Shown piece after piece: positions 44,899 through 56,035 of a DNA stretch of 64,000 nt. The notes under the pieces were generated by a model, which saw only the letters and a list, made by a program, of their open reading frames with translations, was not told the origin of the DNA and searched no databases. Every line of letters starts with the position of its first letter. Positions within the stretch are counted from its first letter, which is position 1. Made by a program: the position numbers and the translations under genes. The DNA comes from Mesocentrotus franciscanus (lineage: Eukaryota > Echinodermata > Echinoidea > Camarodonta > Strongylocentrotidae). The stretch is taken from NCBI GenBank assembly GCA_037976565.1, contig CP137675.1, forward strand, positions 32,005,820 through 32,069,819. The letters run 5' to 3'.

Positions 44899-45290
44899 AG
44901 GTGATTCGTATGCTTGCCTGATTTGGCGCCACGTCGAGTAACAATTCCTATTGGAATACTATTTCATAATTGTTATTTTAATTTACTGAAATTCTTTTCC
45001 TTTGCAAATCATTGAGCTTTAGTGGGATTGCTCAATTTAAACATTAGAAGGCGAATGATTTTGTTTGCGCTTTGTGGCGTCACGTCGTGTAACTGACCTC
45101 TATTAAATGCTATTTCCTAATCGATATTATAATCTACGGTATGCTTTTGGTTTACCAATTATTGAGCTTACTTGGGCTTGCGTTATTTAATTATTTGCAG
45201 GGGAATCGTAAGAGGTCTAACCTAGTGCCACGTTGGGTAACAGTTCCTGTCGATTTGCAGTTTTATAATTGTTATGGTAATTAATACAAG
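44899..45290. repeat. Diverged tandem repeat, about 150-bp unit, 2.6 copies
   Basis: Three successive segments share GGCGCCACGTCGAGTAACA / GGCGTCACGTCGTGTAACT / GTGCCACGTTGGGTAACAG, then TATTTCATAATTGTTAT-type text, then CATTGAGCTTTAGTGGGATTG / TATTGAGCTTACTTGGGCTTG. They start near 44899, 45050 and 45200. Confidence 0.75.
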
Positions 45291-45291
45291 T

Positions 45292-46440
45292 GGCAGGTTG
45301 AATGGTTAAATCATTGTTACCCATTTTATACACTCCAACCAACCCAATGCACAGTGAGCTGGATATGATAATTAACTTATTGATTGATAACTTGCCCTCA
45401 GACCAAAAGCGTAACTTTAGGTATCTCGGAGTGATTATTAATGAATGTCTATCATGGAATGACCATTTAAATTATATCAACAGATCTTAGGTATCATTTT
45501 TAGAATAAAATGATTGTTTTTTATTGTATAATACATTGGTAATTCCATTTATTACTTATTGATTAATTTTCTGGGCAATTTCTGCCAAGACACAACTAAA
45601 TCCCATTCGTTTATTGCAAAAAAAGGTTTTTCGCATTTGTACCGGATTATCATGTCTTGCAAATTCATAACCCTTTATTTAGGAAGCTGAAAACATTAAC
45701 AGTTTATATCAATACTTTGCAGTTTGCAACCTTTATGTTCAAATACTCCAATAAGCTACTCCCTACGGCATTCCACAAACTGTTTATAAACAACATAATC
45801 CAATCTTAACATCCGAAACGAAATTCTCAAAGCTATCATTTGAAAACCCCGAATGGCTAATTGCGCATAAATCTATTCAACACCTTGGCCCTGACCTATA
45901 TAATTGTCTTCCAACTCCAGTTAAATCATGTACTACGATATATTCTTTCAAGGCTGCCATGAAGCGTAAATTATTATCAGTATATAGATGTCATAATTTG
46001 ATAAGCGCTCCAAACACAAGCACTCGCACACACGCATTTGCACATGCATAAACTTGAATTAGAACATACATTAAACGTTTCATTTTAGGACATACAATTA
46101 CATAATATACACATTTACACTTAACGCATTTCATTAGTTATGCCTTTGAAAATATGATTTCCTTCATTATGTGGCTGCTATAACTAATTTATTTCTGCTT
46201 ATATATATTTTAGGTTTGGTCGCTAATATAGGTTCCTTTTCTAGAGCCGCCATCATGTCAAGCTCTAGCTTAAAATGGCGGTCTCCAGTATAATTAACTA
46301 ATTGATTTATATGCATGATATCATTATATATGTATTTTAACCTTAGTGTAATGATATATTATATGTACCTAAATTTGTATCTATTAATTGTTATTATGTT
46401 AACAAATGCAGAAATAAAATCGAACAATCAAACAATCAAT
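45292..46440 (+). mobile_element. CR1-like LINE 3' fragment in fucosyltransferase intron 1
   Basis: RT C-terminal text includes FRYLGVIINECLSWNDHLNY (45415-45475), then LPLLITYW-like and FRKLKTLTVYIN-like text with many stops, and FKAAMKRKLLS near 45950. The 3' UTR has GCCGCCATCATG and AATGGCGGTCTCC (46240-46275) and the tail is AATAAAATCGAACAATCAAA. The tail and 3' UTR place it in the same family as the LINE at 20870-24465. Confidence 0.75.
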
Positions 46441-46686
46441 CAAAGTACATAGATTAAAACCCTTCTGGCTCCAAACGGACAATTTAAAGTTGGCGTTGAT
46501 TGTGCCAGGGTGTTTGCCTTTTGCTTTGGGGTTTTTCTGGGGGTGGTGGGGGCAGCAATAAGGGTTCAGGAATGTCATGCTACGGCCATTTGCTACAAAA
46601 CCAATATGACGTAGAAGTTACAAGAAAACATTTTTATTGTAAGGTTTTCCATACTGGATTTGTAAAGAATTGCGAGCAATATTTAC

Positions 46687-47792
46687 CATGTATCCTTCCA
46701 CTCTTTGTTGAATCTCCAATGTATGCAGACATATGTCAAGTTCTTCATGGCAGTGTTGATAAAGGCTTGCGCCGTTTCTTGGACTACTTTTCCCCTGACG
46801 AAGTACTTAGTGTAACGACTGATGTGTTCCCAGTAGCTTAGTCGACCCAGATACCCGTACGGGTAAAGAAATGCATTACACTGATGCGATGTAGTCAACG
46901 AGTCTGGATACTTGTCGAGGAAATCATCAACAGGCATATAGTACGGCAGATCGTCATGGATCTGAATGACGTCATCAGATCGGTTCATATACAAGAAAGT
47001 TGAAGGTATCTTAATTCCCGTCCAATTATAATATACCTTGAGGGTTTCACCGACGAAAGAATTTATTTGATAAGTTTGAGAAAGACTCTGATTGACCTCC
47101 ATATTGGTACCAAGGAATACCACGTCCGCTTTCCGCTTGCACTGTCGTTCAAATTCTTCCATGGTTGCAACGGAAACGAACTCGGCCAGTATGTCGGGAT
47201 CAAGGGTCTCTTCAAAGGTGTGAGGAAGCTGTGTTGCTAAATTCGCTCCATGATCGAAAAACGGAGCAAGGACGAGTGTCAGGTTTCGCCTTTGAGCAAT
47301 GATGGATACAAGTTTGAGGGCTTCGACTTGGTTGTTTGGTCCTTGGTTACCTAGCAACACTGGCAAAATGTATCTCACATTTGACAGGTTCTTGATATTT
47401 ACTTCATCTTGCCTTGTATTATGCATCTTATTTCTCACGTTTTCGCTCTGATTCGACATGCCTGCCAAAGGATTCATTTTCTTGTCACTTGGAACGACAA
47501 CATCAGTGTTTCCTTGCTCATCGCCAGTCCCTTTCTGTGAATGAAGACTTGCCTTTGTGTCCGCATCTCGAACTTGGTTAACATCTTGCTGCATCTCTTG
47601 CCCATTCTTCAAGTCTTTCGGGGACATTATGGGATACACCCTTTGACCATTCATCACTGGTAATTCCATGAGGTCGCCTATCGAACCGTCAGCCAGTTTT
47701 GTGTGTAACAGGGCTAGAAAAAGTTCGCCAAATGTGAATAGCACGAAGAACAAGAGTAGAGGTTTGGTGCCGCATCGCCTCAACGCACCCAT
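46687..47792 (-). CDS. O-fucosyltransferase-like, exon 1
   Basis: The 368-codon exon starts at ATG 47792 (A at -3, G at +4) and ends at 46687 before GTAAAT. It is a predicted Golgi type II membrane protein: short basic N-terminus (GALRRCGTK), one membrane segment (residues 11-30), a polar stem (31-135), then the catalytic region. Family marks of GDP-fucose O-fucosyltransferases are VRYILPVLLGNQGPNNQVEA (139-158, the G-P-N-N-Q motif), LTLVLAPFFDHG (171-182) and VCIHWRF (355-361, the conserved H-x-R). Seven N-glycosylation sequons lie in the luminal part. It would transfer fucose from GDP-fucose to a protein; the acceptor is not deducible. The exon leaves phase 2 (TG), which the next exon completes to TGG. 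The open frame reads only one codon into the intron before TAA. Confidence 0.85.
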
Positions 47793-48238
47793 GCTACTAG
47801 ATCGATTGCGAGTTCTCCTGTATTGGGAAAGGCATCAAGAAACAAACAAAATTAGTGTGTGAAGGAATGGTGTGTTGATGTGGTAATTGTAACATACAAA
47901 ATCTGTTAACAAATTATGACAATGGCTTCTAAACACAAATGTCGACTACGATAAAGGAAAGCACCCGCTTACTAGCTTATTGATCTAAAGTGTATATTAG
48001 ACCCTCCAGCGTGCGTTGGATATTATTATCCTACACTATTCAACCATATTAATGGAACGACCGTTAAACAGAAATATTCCATCTGTCGCACTTTAAAGTA
48101 AAAAGCCGTGTATATTTAATCAAGGCACATTTTCCAACGCTGTATATAGCCACGTCACGGAATATTGGACACCATATGGCAAGAAATTCTTAAGCCAGTC
48201 CCAAGCTACTCGTGAAACTGCTCAACGATTATAACTGT
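47793..48238. promoter_or_regulatory. Upstream region of the fucosyltransferase gene
   Basis: This must hold the 5' UTR and probably the promoter, because exon 1 begins at 47792 on the minus strand. No TATA box or initiator can be named with confidence. A 5' non-coding exon further upstream is possible. Confidence 0.3.
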
Positions 48239-48470
48239 GTTCACACGATACCAATTTTGGTCGGCGTAAAGGTCGTGTTTAGAGCTAGTCGGCATAAGTA
48301 TGGTAAGGTTGGCGTAAAGGTCGGCGTAGTGACCGTCTGAACGATAGTCGTGTTAGCTACGCCGAACTTTACGCCGACTGATTTACTCCTGGATCTTTCC
48401 AGGAGTAACGCGCTAACACGACTAGAAGGTAGCGTAAGTTCACCGTGTGGATGCTCTCACTTGGCGCTAG
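48239..48470. repeat. Repeat with nested hairpin, GGCGTAAAGGTCGG-rich
   Basis: GTCGTGTTAGC (48348-48358) pairs with GCTAACACGAC (48414-48424), and inside it ACTCCTGG pairs with CCAGGAGT. GGCGTAAAGGTCG occurs more than once. It resembles the end of a DNA transposon beginning GTGTTCACACG. No gene. Confidence 0.55.
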
Positions 48471-48952
48471 GAGTATATGTGACCCTTCGCAAGGGTTGTT
48501 TGTTTACAATCGAAAATGAAAATTAGATTTCGCGCGGTTTAGATGCAGAAGCTGGGTTGAGGTTGACTAGTGCAGGCGCCACCACTTAAAGAAGTTACGC
48601 TGAGTAAGACTGGGTCGGTGGAAGGTCATGTTAACTTAATCGCGGCAAGTTGGTCCGAGTAAGAGCGTATGGACAACTAATGGTTTAAGTCTAATATTTA
48701 TGGAATATTATTGCTGCAGGGCTAAACTTACGCCAACTAGGAAGCCCCGTCTAAACATGGCTTATATCGAGTAAAGTCGGGAATGCTCTGGGTTTTCTCT
48801 CACGTGACATGGGTTTTTGCTTTTATGAAATTTTTGACGATGGCAGACATAAAATCTTGTCAGTCGCTGGCAGTGCAGGAACAAATTGTAATAGGTATAT
48901 ATATAAGGCGCATTGACGCTTTGTCTCGTGTTATTTCCTCGAACACACTATC
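48471..48952. other. Start of region B, nothing coding
   Basis: AAGACTGGGTCGGTGGAAGG at 48607 is the same word that follows the LINE tail at 876. ACTTACGCCAACTAG and TCTAAACATGG at 48725-48760 echo the preceding repeat. Confidence 0.4.
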
Positions 48953-48955
48953 ATT

Positions 48956-49118
48956 AGGGACTTTTAGATTTACACGAAGAGAGCGTGGACTGCCGCGTGT
49001 GACATTGTGTTAAGGCACTGGGCCGTGCCCGGCAGTGCCTTAAAAGGACATCACAATGCCTTATAAGGACGTCGCACGTTGCAGTCCACTATGTCGACGT
49101 GCAAATCTAAAATTCCCT
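48956..49118. mobile_element. 163-bp MITE flanked by ATT, copy 2
   Basis: Nearly identical to 20454-20616, with the same length, the same TIRs (AGGGACTTTTAGATTTACACG) and ATT on both sides (48953-48955, 49119-49121). Confidence 0.85.
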
Positions 49119-49144
49119 ATTGCCAGTTTGTGCCTAACCAATGG

Positions 49145-49372
49145 ACCGGTTTACTAACATATTCAAATTGTATGCATACTTTAAAAAAAAAGGTTGTTCT
49201 TGACAACCTTGAAAGCTTGCCCGAGGCTTTTCCGATATAGCAACAAGTAATATATTCAGACTGGATTCCGATTATTGTAGTTCATTCATTAATAACAGTT
49301 AAATGGAAAAACTCGACACTAGGTCCCCAGGAAGGAAACATCCTTAAATTTGAATATGTTAGAAAACCGGCC
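49145..49372. mobile_element. CCGGTTT MITE, copy B
   Basis: ACCGGTTTACTAACATATTC at the left is mirrored by GAATATGTTAGAAAACCGG at the right. Paralogous to 1150-1379. Confidence 0.75.
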
Positions 49373-49382
49373 TATTGCAAGT

Positions 49383-49622
49383 AGGCCATTCTCGTAATGT
49401 AATCAAATGTAATGCACAAAATTTGTTAAGTGCCTCGTTACAAATTATATCAATCACCTGTAAGGAATAATTGTATTTTGATAGTCAGAATGCAAATTGC
49501 ATACATTAATGTTGCTAGGTAGGACAAGCCATAATTATTTGGAACAAGTAACTGAAATAATTTGTGACATGGCACTTGATAGCAAAGATTTATGCATTAA
49601 ATTTGATTAAATTCCAAAAAAT
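49383..49622. mobile_element. Palindromic MITE, copy 4
   Basis: AGGCCATTCTCGTAATGTAA opens it and the inverse of the same sequence closes it with erosion. Paralogous to copy 1 at 1388-1625. Confidence 0.75.
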
Positions 49623-49647
49623 GTATATTGTGCTGCTAGCTCAGTCA

Positions 49648-49768
49648 TGATCCTGTTCCCAATGTAAAGTAATGTCTTGCCAAAGGACATTAGTGCTGAG
49701 GTAGGTATTTGAACCCCATACCTTGTGGTTCACAGTCCGGAGACTGTCTTGTCCATTGGATCACAAGT
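49648..49768 (-). mobile_element. tRNA-derived SINE, present in B only
   Basis: On the minus strand an A-box-like TGATCCAATGG is followed by a B box, GGGGTTCAAATACC. It fills the position occupied in region A by 1670-2057. Confidence 0.65.
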
Positions 49769-50788
49769 TCCTTTTGTAGAACCCCTTACACTGATATGTG
49801 TAGAAATATGATAACTACAGTCATGTATCTTACTATTGTATACTCCTGAGTAACTTCTTTTAAACATTAATTTTTCCCCGTGCAATCAGAATATGGTATC
49901 CAAACTGTATCATTGCATTTTTCTATTGAATAGAGTATAAACGGTGCACATTACCCCCGGAAAATAAGCCACCTTCTTAACCTTCAAAAAGTGATGGGGT
50001 AAAAATGCCTGTTGGAGTCGTCAATGTACTCGTTTCCACTCACCGCGCTAAAGGCACTCTCCCCAAAGTATGTAAACACCACTTGGTCACCGAAGCATTC
50101 CTTATTTTCTTTAAATAAAAAAAAAATAAAACGTCTTACTCATAATATTGTCCTTCAATCTTATTCTCATCCGATCTCGTGGCATGCCTCTACGCGTGGC
50201 AAATTAAATTTACAGGATAAGCCCCTTGAACTAACAAATAATGAACATTAAACGTTTGTGCGATCCAATATCATAACAATATGCCTTAGTGCATTGTATA
50301 TATGCAGTGCATAAATTATTTATATGGTGTATGTGAAAATTGTCGAACATAAACTTCTTTGTAATGCAATGCGATAAACTGCGCACACACACACGCACCA
50401 ACCCACACACGCAACACACACGCACACACACACACACAGACACACTTTCTCTCTCTCGCCTCAATATAATCATGGTGTACCAGCTTGTGTACACTGTTTG
50501 TAGGTACTTTTGTTGACATAGCTTTACCACTTCAGTTCATTTCAAGAGTGCAAAACGCTCCTGTGGCTGCTAGACAATATTTATAGTGTTCGTGAACTTG
50601 ATTTAGGAGCCTTGGTACGTGTGTGCGTGTGCGTGTGTGTGTGTGGAGGGTGTGTATCAGGCCTCTTTGATGAATTTGTTTGGGCGTGCATTTTCACTCA
50701 ATTTTTTTTTGAGGGGGGTCCAAATCTTGAGGGGGAAAGAACGTCTCCCCTCGACATCTCAACCCATGAAATAATAGAATAGTAATAA
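49769..50788. repeat. Region B block paralogous to A 2058-2551, 2940-2998, 5718-6092 and 13028-13180
   Basis: One continuous stretch in B corresponds to four pieces in A, so the sequences separating those pieces in A are insertions. It contains the empty TTAA site (50248-50251), a CA/GT microsatellite (50390-50450, 50620-50645) and a T/G run (50701-50717). Confidence 0.85.
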
Positions 50789-51545
50789 TGACTGCTATGA
50801 GAGGCATAGTTGTTTTTATTGCTCAAGGGGAGGTTACATCGTGCCATCACCGCGAGGCGTGCCGAAGGGTGATAGCACGATGTAACCTCCCCGAGAGCCA
50901 AAAAAACAACTATGCCTCGAATATTAAAGCAGTCATTATAACTTTTATATACTGAAAACAGGGTCATAGAATACTAACACTGGTCAATCATGGTAATCAA
51001 GTTTGTTTACGCTAACGAGGTTCTATGTTGATAAACTTGCACTGGGTATAGCTTAGTTGGCCATTGAGATTACACGCATATCCCTATGCAGTCTGTACGT
51101 GCATTGCGCGATCATGCCAAATAAATAAATTTCCAAATCGAGATTCAAACCTTTATTGCTTGTGATCCTGGAGCCTGAAGGTGATACTCAAAAAGTGAGG
51201 TGTCATATGAAAGAGCAGGTTTATCTCTATATTTCCAAAGGAGCGTCATCTCGTCATTACATGTAGATCTAGGTCTAGCTACAATCGAGATCGCCGGTCG
51301 TCTGCGTATGCAATTAAAAAAAAAACTAAAATGTAGCGACTAAAATCATCGCACAAATGTAAGGTGTCCGCGCTCGCACAAAGACAAGTTTAACACGTGA
51401 ACCAATGGGGATCGCAGGAGGATGAGGGTACAAACTGTTAACTATGCCCTGTGGGCTATTGCTATGCCCTGTGAGTGGGGCATGGCTTGAAATCAGACTC
51501 CAATTTCGACCAATCAGATGGCTAGATTTCTAAAGCGAGGTATAT
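50789..51545. mobile_element. Insertion in region B, with a foldback at its left end
   Basis: Region A is continuous here (about 13180-13195). 50789-50935 is a foldback: TGACTGCT...GAGGTTACATCGTGC pairs with GCACGATGTAACCTCC...AGCAGTCA. The remaining ~600 bp is unassigned; GCTATGCCCTGTG occurs twice near 51440-51475. Confidence 0.55.
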
Positions 51546-53734
51546 AATACAAAATGATACCTTACCCTAAAAATTCGAATCATTCAACTCTTAGTCACAC
51601 CAACACAGCGATCGATTCCACATCGTCTCCATACCGACCAATATGTGGCCATTCAGAGCAATGTCATCTTTTACTTTGCCTGTTGTCGGTTTTATTGATA
51701 TGACTGTGTTTAATAGTGATATAGGTTCTTCATAAATACATTTTATTTCTCCTTCTGAAAAGAATAGTTTCATCTGTGTATCATGGAATCCACGAACTGT
51801 TGGTGCATACATGAATGATAATTACAACAGTTCATGAGCACGTAATTTTGTCTTAGCAGCTCGTATACTCCTTCTTCTCAGAAAGGAAAAGGAAATCCAA
51901 CAAACATTGGCTGAGATTCTTACTCAACATTGTCATTTTTAATCTTGAAATTATTCCTATCTGATTACTTAGCAAGAAAAAATTCCGTCCAAAGTTTGCA
52001 GTTTCCTTGCCAGCCATAGGATTGATTTCAAGAATGCTTTGAATTAACTGAATATTAATTTTGAATAACATTATTAAGTAATGCTTATTGGATTTCTTAA
52101 TCCATTAAAGGGGTGTTGCAGGAATTTGCACGTTGAAAATCTCAAAATTTGCGGCTTTAGACCCGATGCCGGGTTTAAAGTCAATTTTGACGAAACAAAC
52201 TTAGACTGTGGTTCAATTGGTCTGTCAATATATTGTAGCGCTCCCTTAAAAGCACTACAGAGACTAGTCTCAAAAGAACTCTGTTCGTCTAAACGAAAGA
52301 TTGTGAATAGGCGATGAAATTCCTAATTAATAGTCTTGACAATTTTTATTTTAAAAGAAATGTGATGGAAAAAAATGCTTATCATGGACTTGCAGACAGT
52401 AATGGTTCAAGACACGATATGGTATGGGCTCAAGTCCCCCTCTTTAAACAAAGTTTCAATCCCCTCCCCTCACAAACTTTCGAGAGGCAAATGTAGAAAA
52501 TGAATGCAAAAACTTCATCCCTAAAGCCCCCAAGAAAAAGAATTGCAATTCACATTCTCACTATTAAGATTATTCGTAACAGGTTAATAAAATAAGTCGT
52601 AACGGGGTACTTCACAAAGACGTACAAGCATTAAATATGTCATTTTCGTAATGTAACCAAATGTATGCATATGCCTTTGTGAAGCGCCTCGATACGAATT
52701 ATTTCATTCACCCGCTACGAATAAATGTATCTCAGTAGTCATAATTCAAATTGAATAACATTAGCTGGTGCTAGGTAGGACAAAAGTTATGGCTTGCCCT
52801 ACCTAACAATACGTCATGTACATGCAATTAACATTCTGACTTTTGCAATAGAATTACTCGTAATTGGCAAATGAAATAATACGTATCGAGGCACTTCAGA
52901 ACAAATTTGATTACACTACGAACATGGCCTATTATCCTGTGTATATTATGTGTGCTTTTGTATGATGGTGTCAAAATTGTTCAAACCCATAACCCAACAA
53001 TGAATACGTGTATAGGCCTATCTATACTGAATGTAAAAGGAACTTCATCTGATTTTGCCAATTATACTTAATGTATGTAAAGACACGCTTTTAAAGTGAA
53101 GGGGAAAATGACACATATTTAATCAATCCCATTGCTAGAATTGACTGCAGTGCTACACAAGAATGTAAAATGAAATGAAAATGTTGTACTCACATTTTTG
53201 CGTTATTCCTAAAGCAGTCCAGTAATAAAATATGACCTTTCCAAAAATCGATGGAACAATACGAGTACTGCATTTAGCGGAATCTCTCTGTATGTTTATC
53301 TGTCCAGATTTCTGTCGTTGATGTTTGCTTCATCCGTGAGCTTGACGTGTTCATTAAACTTTAGAAGTACACAATAAACCCAAACATACTGCAAACACAA
53401 ACCATGATGAATTGTTCCTCTTATCTTTCCCACTACCAAACCTATTTGTCCTGGCTTTCTATTTTGCGCCTTTTACCCATTTCTGACTGAGAAACGACTC
53501 CCTGAGGAAAAGTTGATAATTGGTGTCGTCAACTATCCAAATTCTTTTTGTAAAAATGGATGGCACTAGCAAAAATTGCAATTCTCTTTTTGGATAGCAT
53601 GTTTCGTGTGGATGTACGGAGAATCAATAGGTTTGTGTACTTCCTTCGTTGACTCGTCCACTTTAATTTTTTTTATCCAATTAAAGAAATTTATTTTATA
53701 TAAAGGGATATCTTCATGATCTTATGGTGCTTAA
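51546..53734. repeat. Region B block paralogous to A 13195-13495 and 17164-19456
   Basis: It bridges the insertion site of the 2A-bearing LINE of region A (about 51862-51880), preserving the empty site. It has the left arm of the A hairpin (53189-53285) but not the right arm. It ends at TTAA 53731-53734. Confidence 0.85.
52543..52930. mobile_element. Palindromic MITE, copy 5, preceded by an extra right half
   Basis: Same half-plus-whole arrangement as 18192-18580: GCAATTCACATTCTC half first, then GTCATTTTCGTAATGTAACC to an inverse ending ATGGCCTATT. Confidence 0.7.
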
Positions 53735-54117
53735 AGAGAAGGTTGAGTTCTGGGAAGAGGTGAAAAATAATTTGTGAGCGTTATTATTGTATTATGCAAG
53801 TGTGGAAGAACATCAGAGAAAAAATGTTCCCTGAAAAGCATGGCTCATCAAATGCCTTAATATTTTAAATATGGCATGTAACATTATAAAAATCGGGACG
53901 GATTTTTATGCCACATGTTCGTGTAGTCAGATATACATCTTTCTGTGTACAGTGCTTGTAACTTTAGCAAGGCTGGGCCAAATTTCTTATTATTTTGATT
54001 ATTCCAGAACCTTGCAGTACACACCAATACTTGTATGCTAAATGATCAACCTTTTCTGATCGATTCCACAACGTTTCTTTCACAATGCAATAGCATGACC
54101 AGAACTGAACTTTATCT
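53735..54117. mobile_element. TTAA-flanked element, copy 2
   Basis: 383 bp, ends AGAGAAGGTTGAGTTCTGG and CCAGAACTGAACTTTATCTT, flanked by TTAA (53731-53734, 54118-54121). The paralogous site in region A (19453-19456) is empty. Homologous to 2552-2935. Confidence 0.9.
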
Positions 54118-54650
54118 TTAATCGTTTAATTAATTCAATATTTAATTTTTCGATCCTTTTTGGTGTAAATCCTATCCTCTTTATTCATTGATTACTCCTC
54201 TGCATTTTACTGAATAATGATTATCGAGACATTTCATTAAGATATAGGCCTCACGAATGGTAAATCAAAGATAGCATCAAGGCTATATGTTATTCAAGAG
54301 GGCTCTCTTTTTTAAATTCAATGTAATGAAAAACTATGTTGTTCACTCTTTATGATGATGGATAGCGCGTAAACCGGGTATGATAACTAGCTTATGGTGT
54401 ACATGCACTCGTAACATTGATTCCGTAGCGGAGCTAGAGGGGGCGGTCCTCAGTAGAATGGGGAGAAAGAGAAAAGGAGGGTGGAAAAGAGACAGAGACA
54501 GAGACAGAGAGAGCAAGCTAGAGAGACAGACAGAGAGAGGGGGCTTTCTCGTTTATTTCCCCGGTACATTTTCGAGATTTCATGTTTTTCCCTACAAAAA
54601 CTGCATTAATTTGAACTCACCTATAGAGTTTGGGTAGTTAATACCTATAC
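54118..54650. repeat. Region B block paralogous to A 19453-19950
   Basis: Continues the A/B similarity to its right-hand end. The purine-rich GAGACAGAGA tract (54465-54541) differs in length from A. A short frame at 54380-54637 over it is not a gene. Confidence 0.8.
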
Positions 54651-55059
54651 CTTCGCGACACCGACACCGACAGGCCTCTAAACCTTTTTTTTCAAGCAAA
54701 TATGTATTCCATGACTATTGGAGGAGCGAGTGTCTTTGAATGTTTGAAACAGATAAATGGCGCCATACAAATGCTGTGGATCATCATCATCACAGATACT
54801 CAATTTGACCGAAAAACAGCCTTTATACATCCGGTTTACACCATCTGAAAAGTGACATTGCAGTTTGGGAGGAATCATTTCTTACTGGTGATAATTAAAT
54901 GGAATCGATGAATAAAAGTCTATAAAGTTAAACATGCAACCAATAAAAGTAGAAAAAGATAAAATGTTTCGTGGAAAAATTAGAAGAAGATCGAATTAAT
55001 GTGTGAAAAAAAGATGAACACACGGCAACTCCAGAGACTGTTGATATAAGGAAGAGAAT
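54651..55059. other. Intergenic after region B
   Basis: 54796-54845 matches 24474-24522, suggesting the A/B relationship once extended further right. No gene is recognised. Confidence 0.4.
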
Positions 55060-55215
55060 ATATTTATTTCATTCATCCGTTACGAATAATTGTATTTCAA
55101 TAGTCAGAATGCGAAATGCATACATTAGTTGTTGCCAAGTATGACAAACTAAAATGGCTTGCCCTATACCTAACAACACGTACTATAGGCATTTTGCATT
55201 CTGACTTTTGAAATA
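55060..55215. mobile_element. Palindromic MITE, copy 6, cut by a LINE
   Basis: TATTTCATTCATCCGTTACG, CATACATTAGTTGTTGCC and TTTGCATTCTGACTTTTGAA are the family's central text. It stops where the minus-strand LINE tail begins (ATTTATTCATTCAC). Confidence 0.65.
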
Positions 55216-55821
55216 CATTTATTCATTCACATATTTATACAGGATATCTCATTCAGATTAAAAACTGGCCTTCCATAAGGCCCTATCGCATTAAACATAC
55301 ACATATATAAACATTTCACAAAAAACAAAACTATACAATAACAGTAGGAACAAATAGACACTTAAGTAAATGAAGCATAACATCAAAGCACAGTGATAAG
55401 CCAAGAGAAACTTACAATATGAAATTACGATAAAACTGATCTTTCATGTTGCCCTGCTTTGTAAAAATACAAATAGATATACAAAATGCTTTCCTCCACG
55501 TTTAAAGTGAGAGAAAAAAAAATAGACTATAACATCAAAATTTTAATACGACAACAAATATAGTAAAGGTAAGATCATATGAAAAGTAAATAATGATACA
55601 ATATAAGAAGTTGAAATGACCTTTGTATTAAAAACAGAAAGTGATCAGACACCGCTCATATAATATTATAAAGGAGCAAGAAAGATCAGATTTTACAATG
55701 TTCTATAAGATAGAGGATTCATGATAAAATTGACAGAGAACCTAAATAAATCTCCCAGATCTAATTAAGTAGACAAAAATTTAAGATGAGTTTGAGAACA
55801 TTAATATACATGTTACTTCTC

Positions 55822-56035
55822 TTATATCATCCGTTTAAATGCATTGAGAGTTAAACAAAGTCGGGCTTCCACTGTTAGCTTGTTCCACACTTTAACGCCA
55901 TAATTAACGAAAGTGTTAGAATAAAATTCAGTTTTGCACTTAGAAGGTTTCAACAGATTCTTGTTACTATTTCGAGTTGTGTGTTGCATAATATCATCTC
56001 GTAGTACAAATTTATCAGACATAGCTGGAGGAGCA
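55822..56035 (-). pseudogene. LINE ORF C-terminus beyond the Helitrons
   Basis: On the minus strand APPAMSDKFVLRDD, TTRNSNKNLLKPSKCKTEFY, NYGVKVWNKL and LNAFKRMI end at TAA. This is the standard last segment of CR1/Rex1-type ORF2 and follows in frame from FKCFNNY at 61561 when the Helitrons are left out. Confidence 0.85.

Noticed and set aside
54380..54637. Frame with R-D-R-D-R-E repeats
   Set aside because: Translation of a GAGACAGAGA purine tract shared, at different length, with region A.
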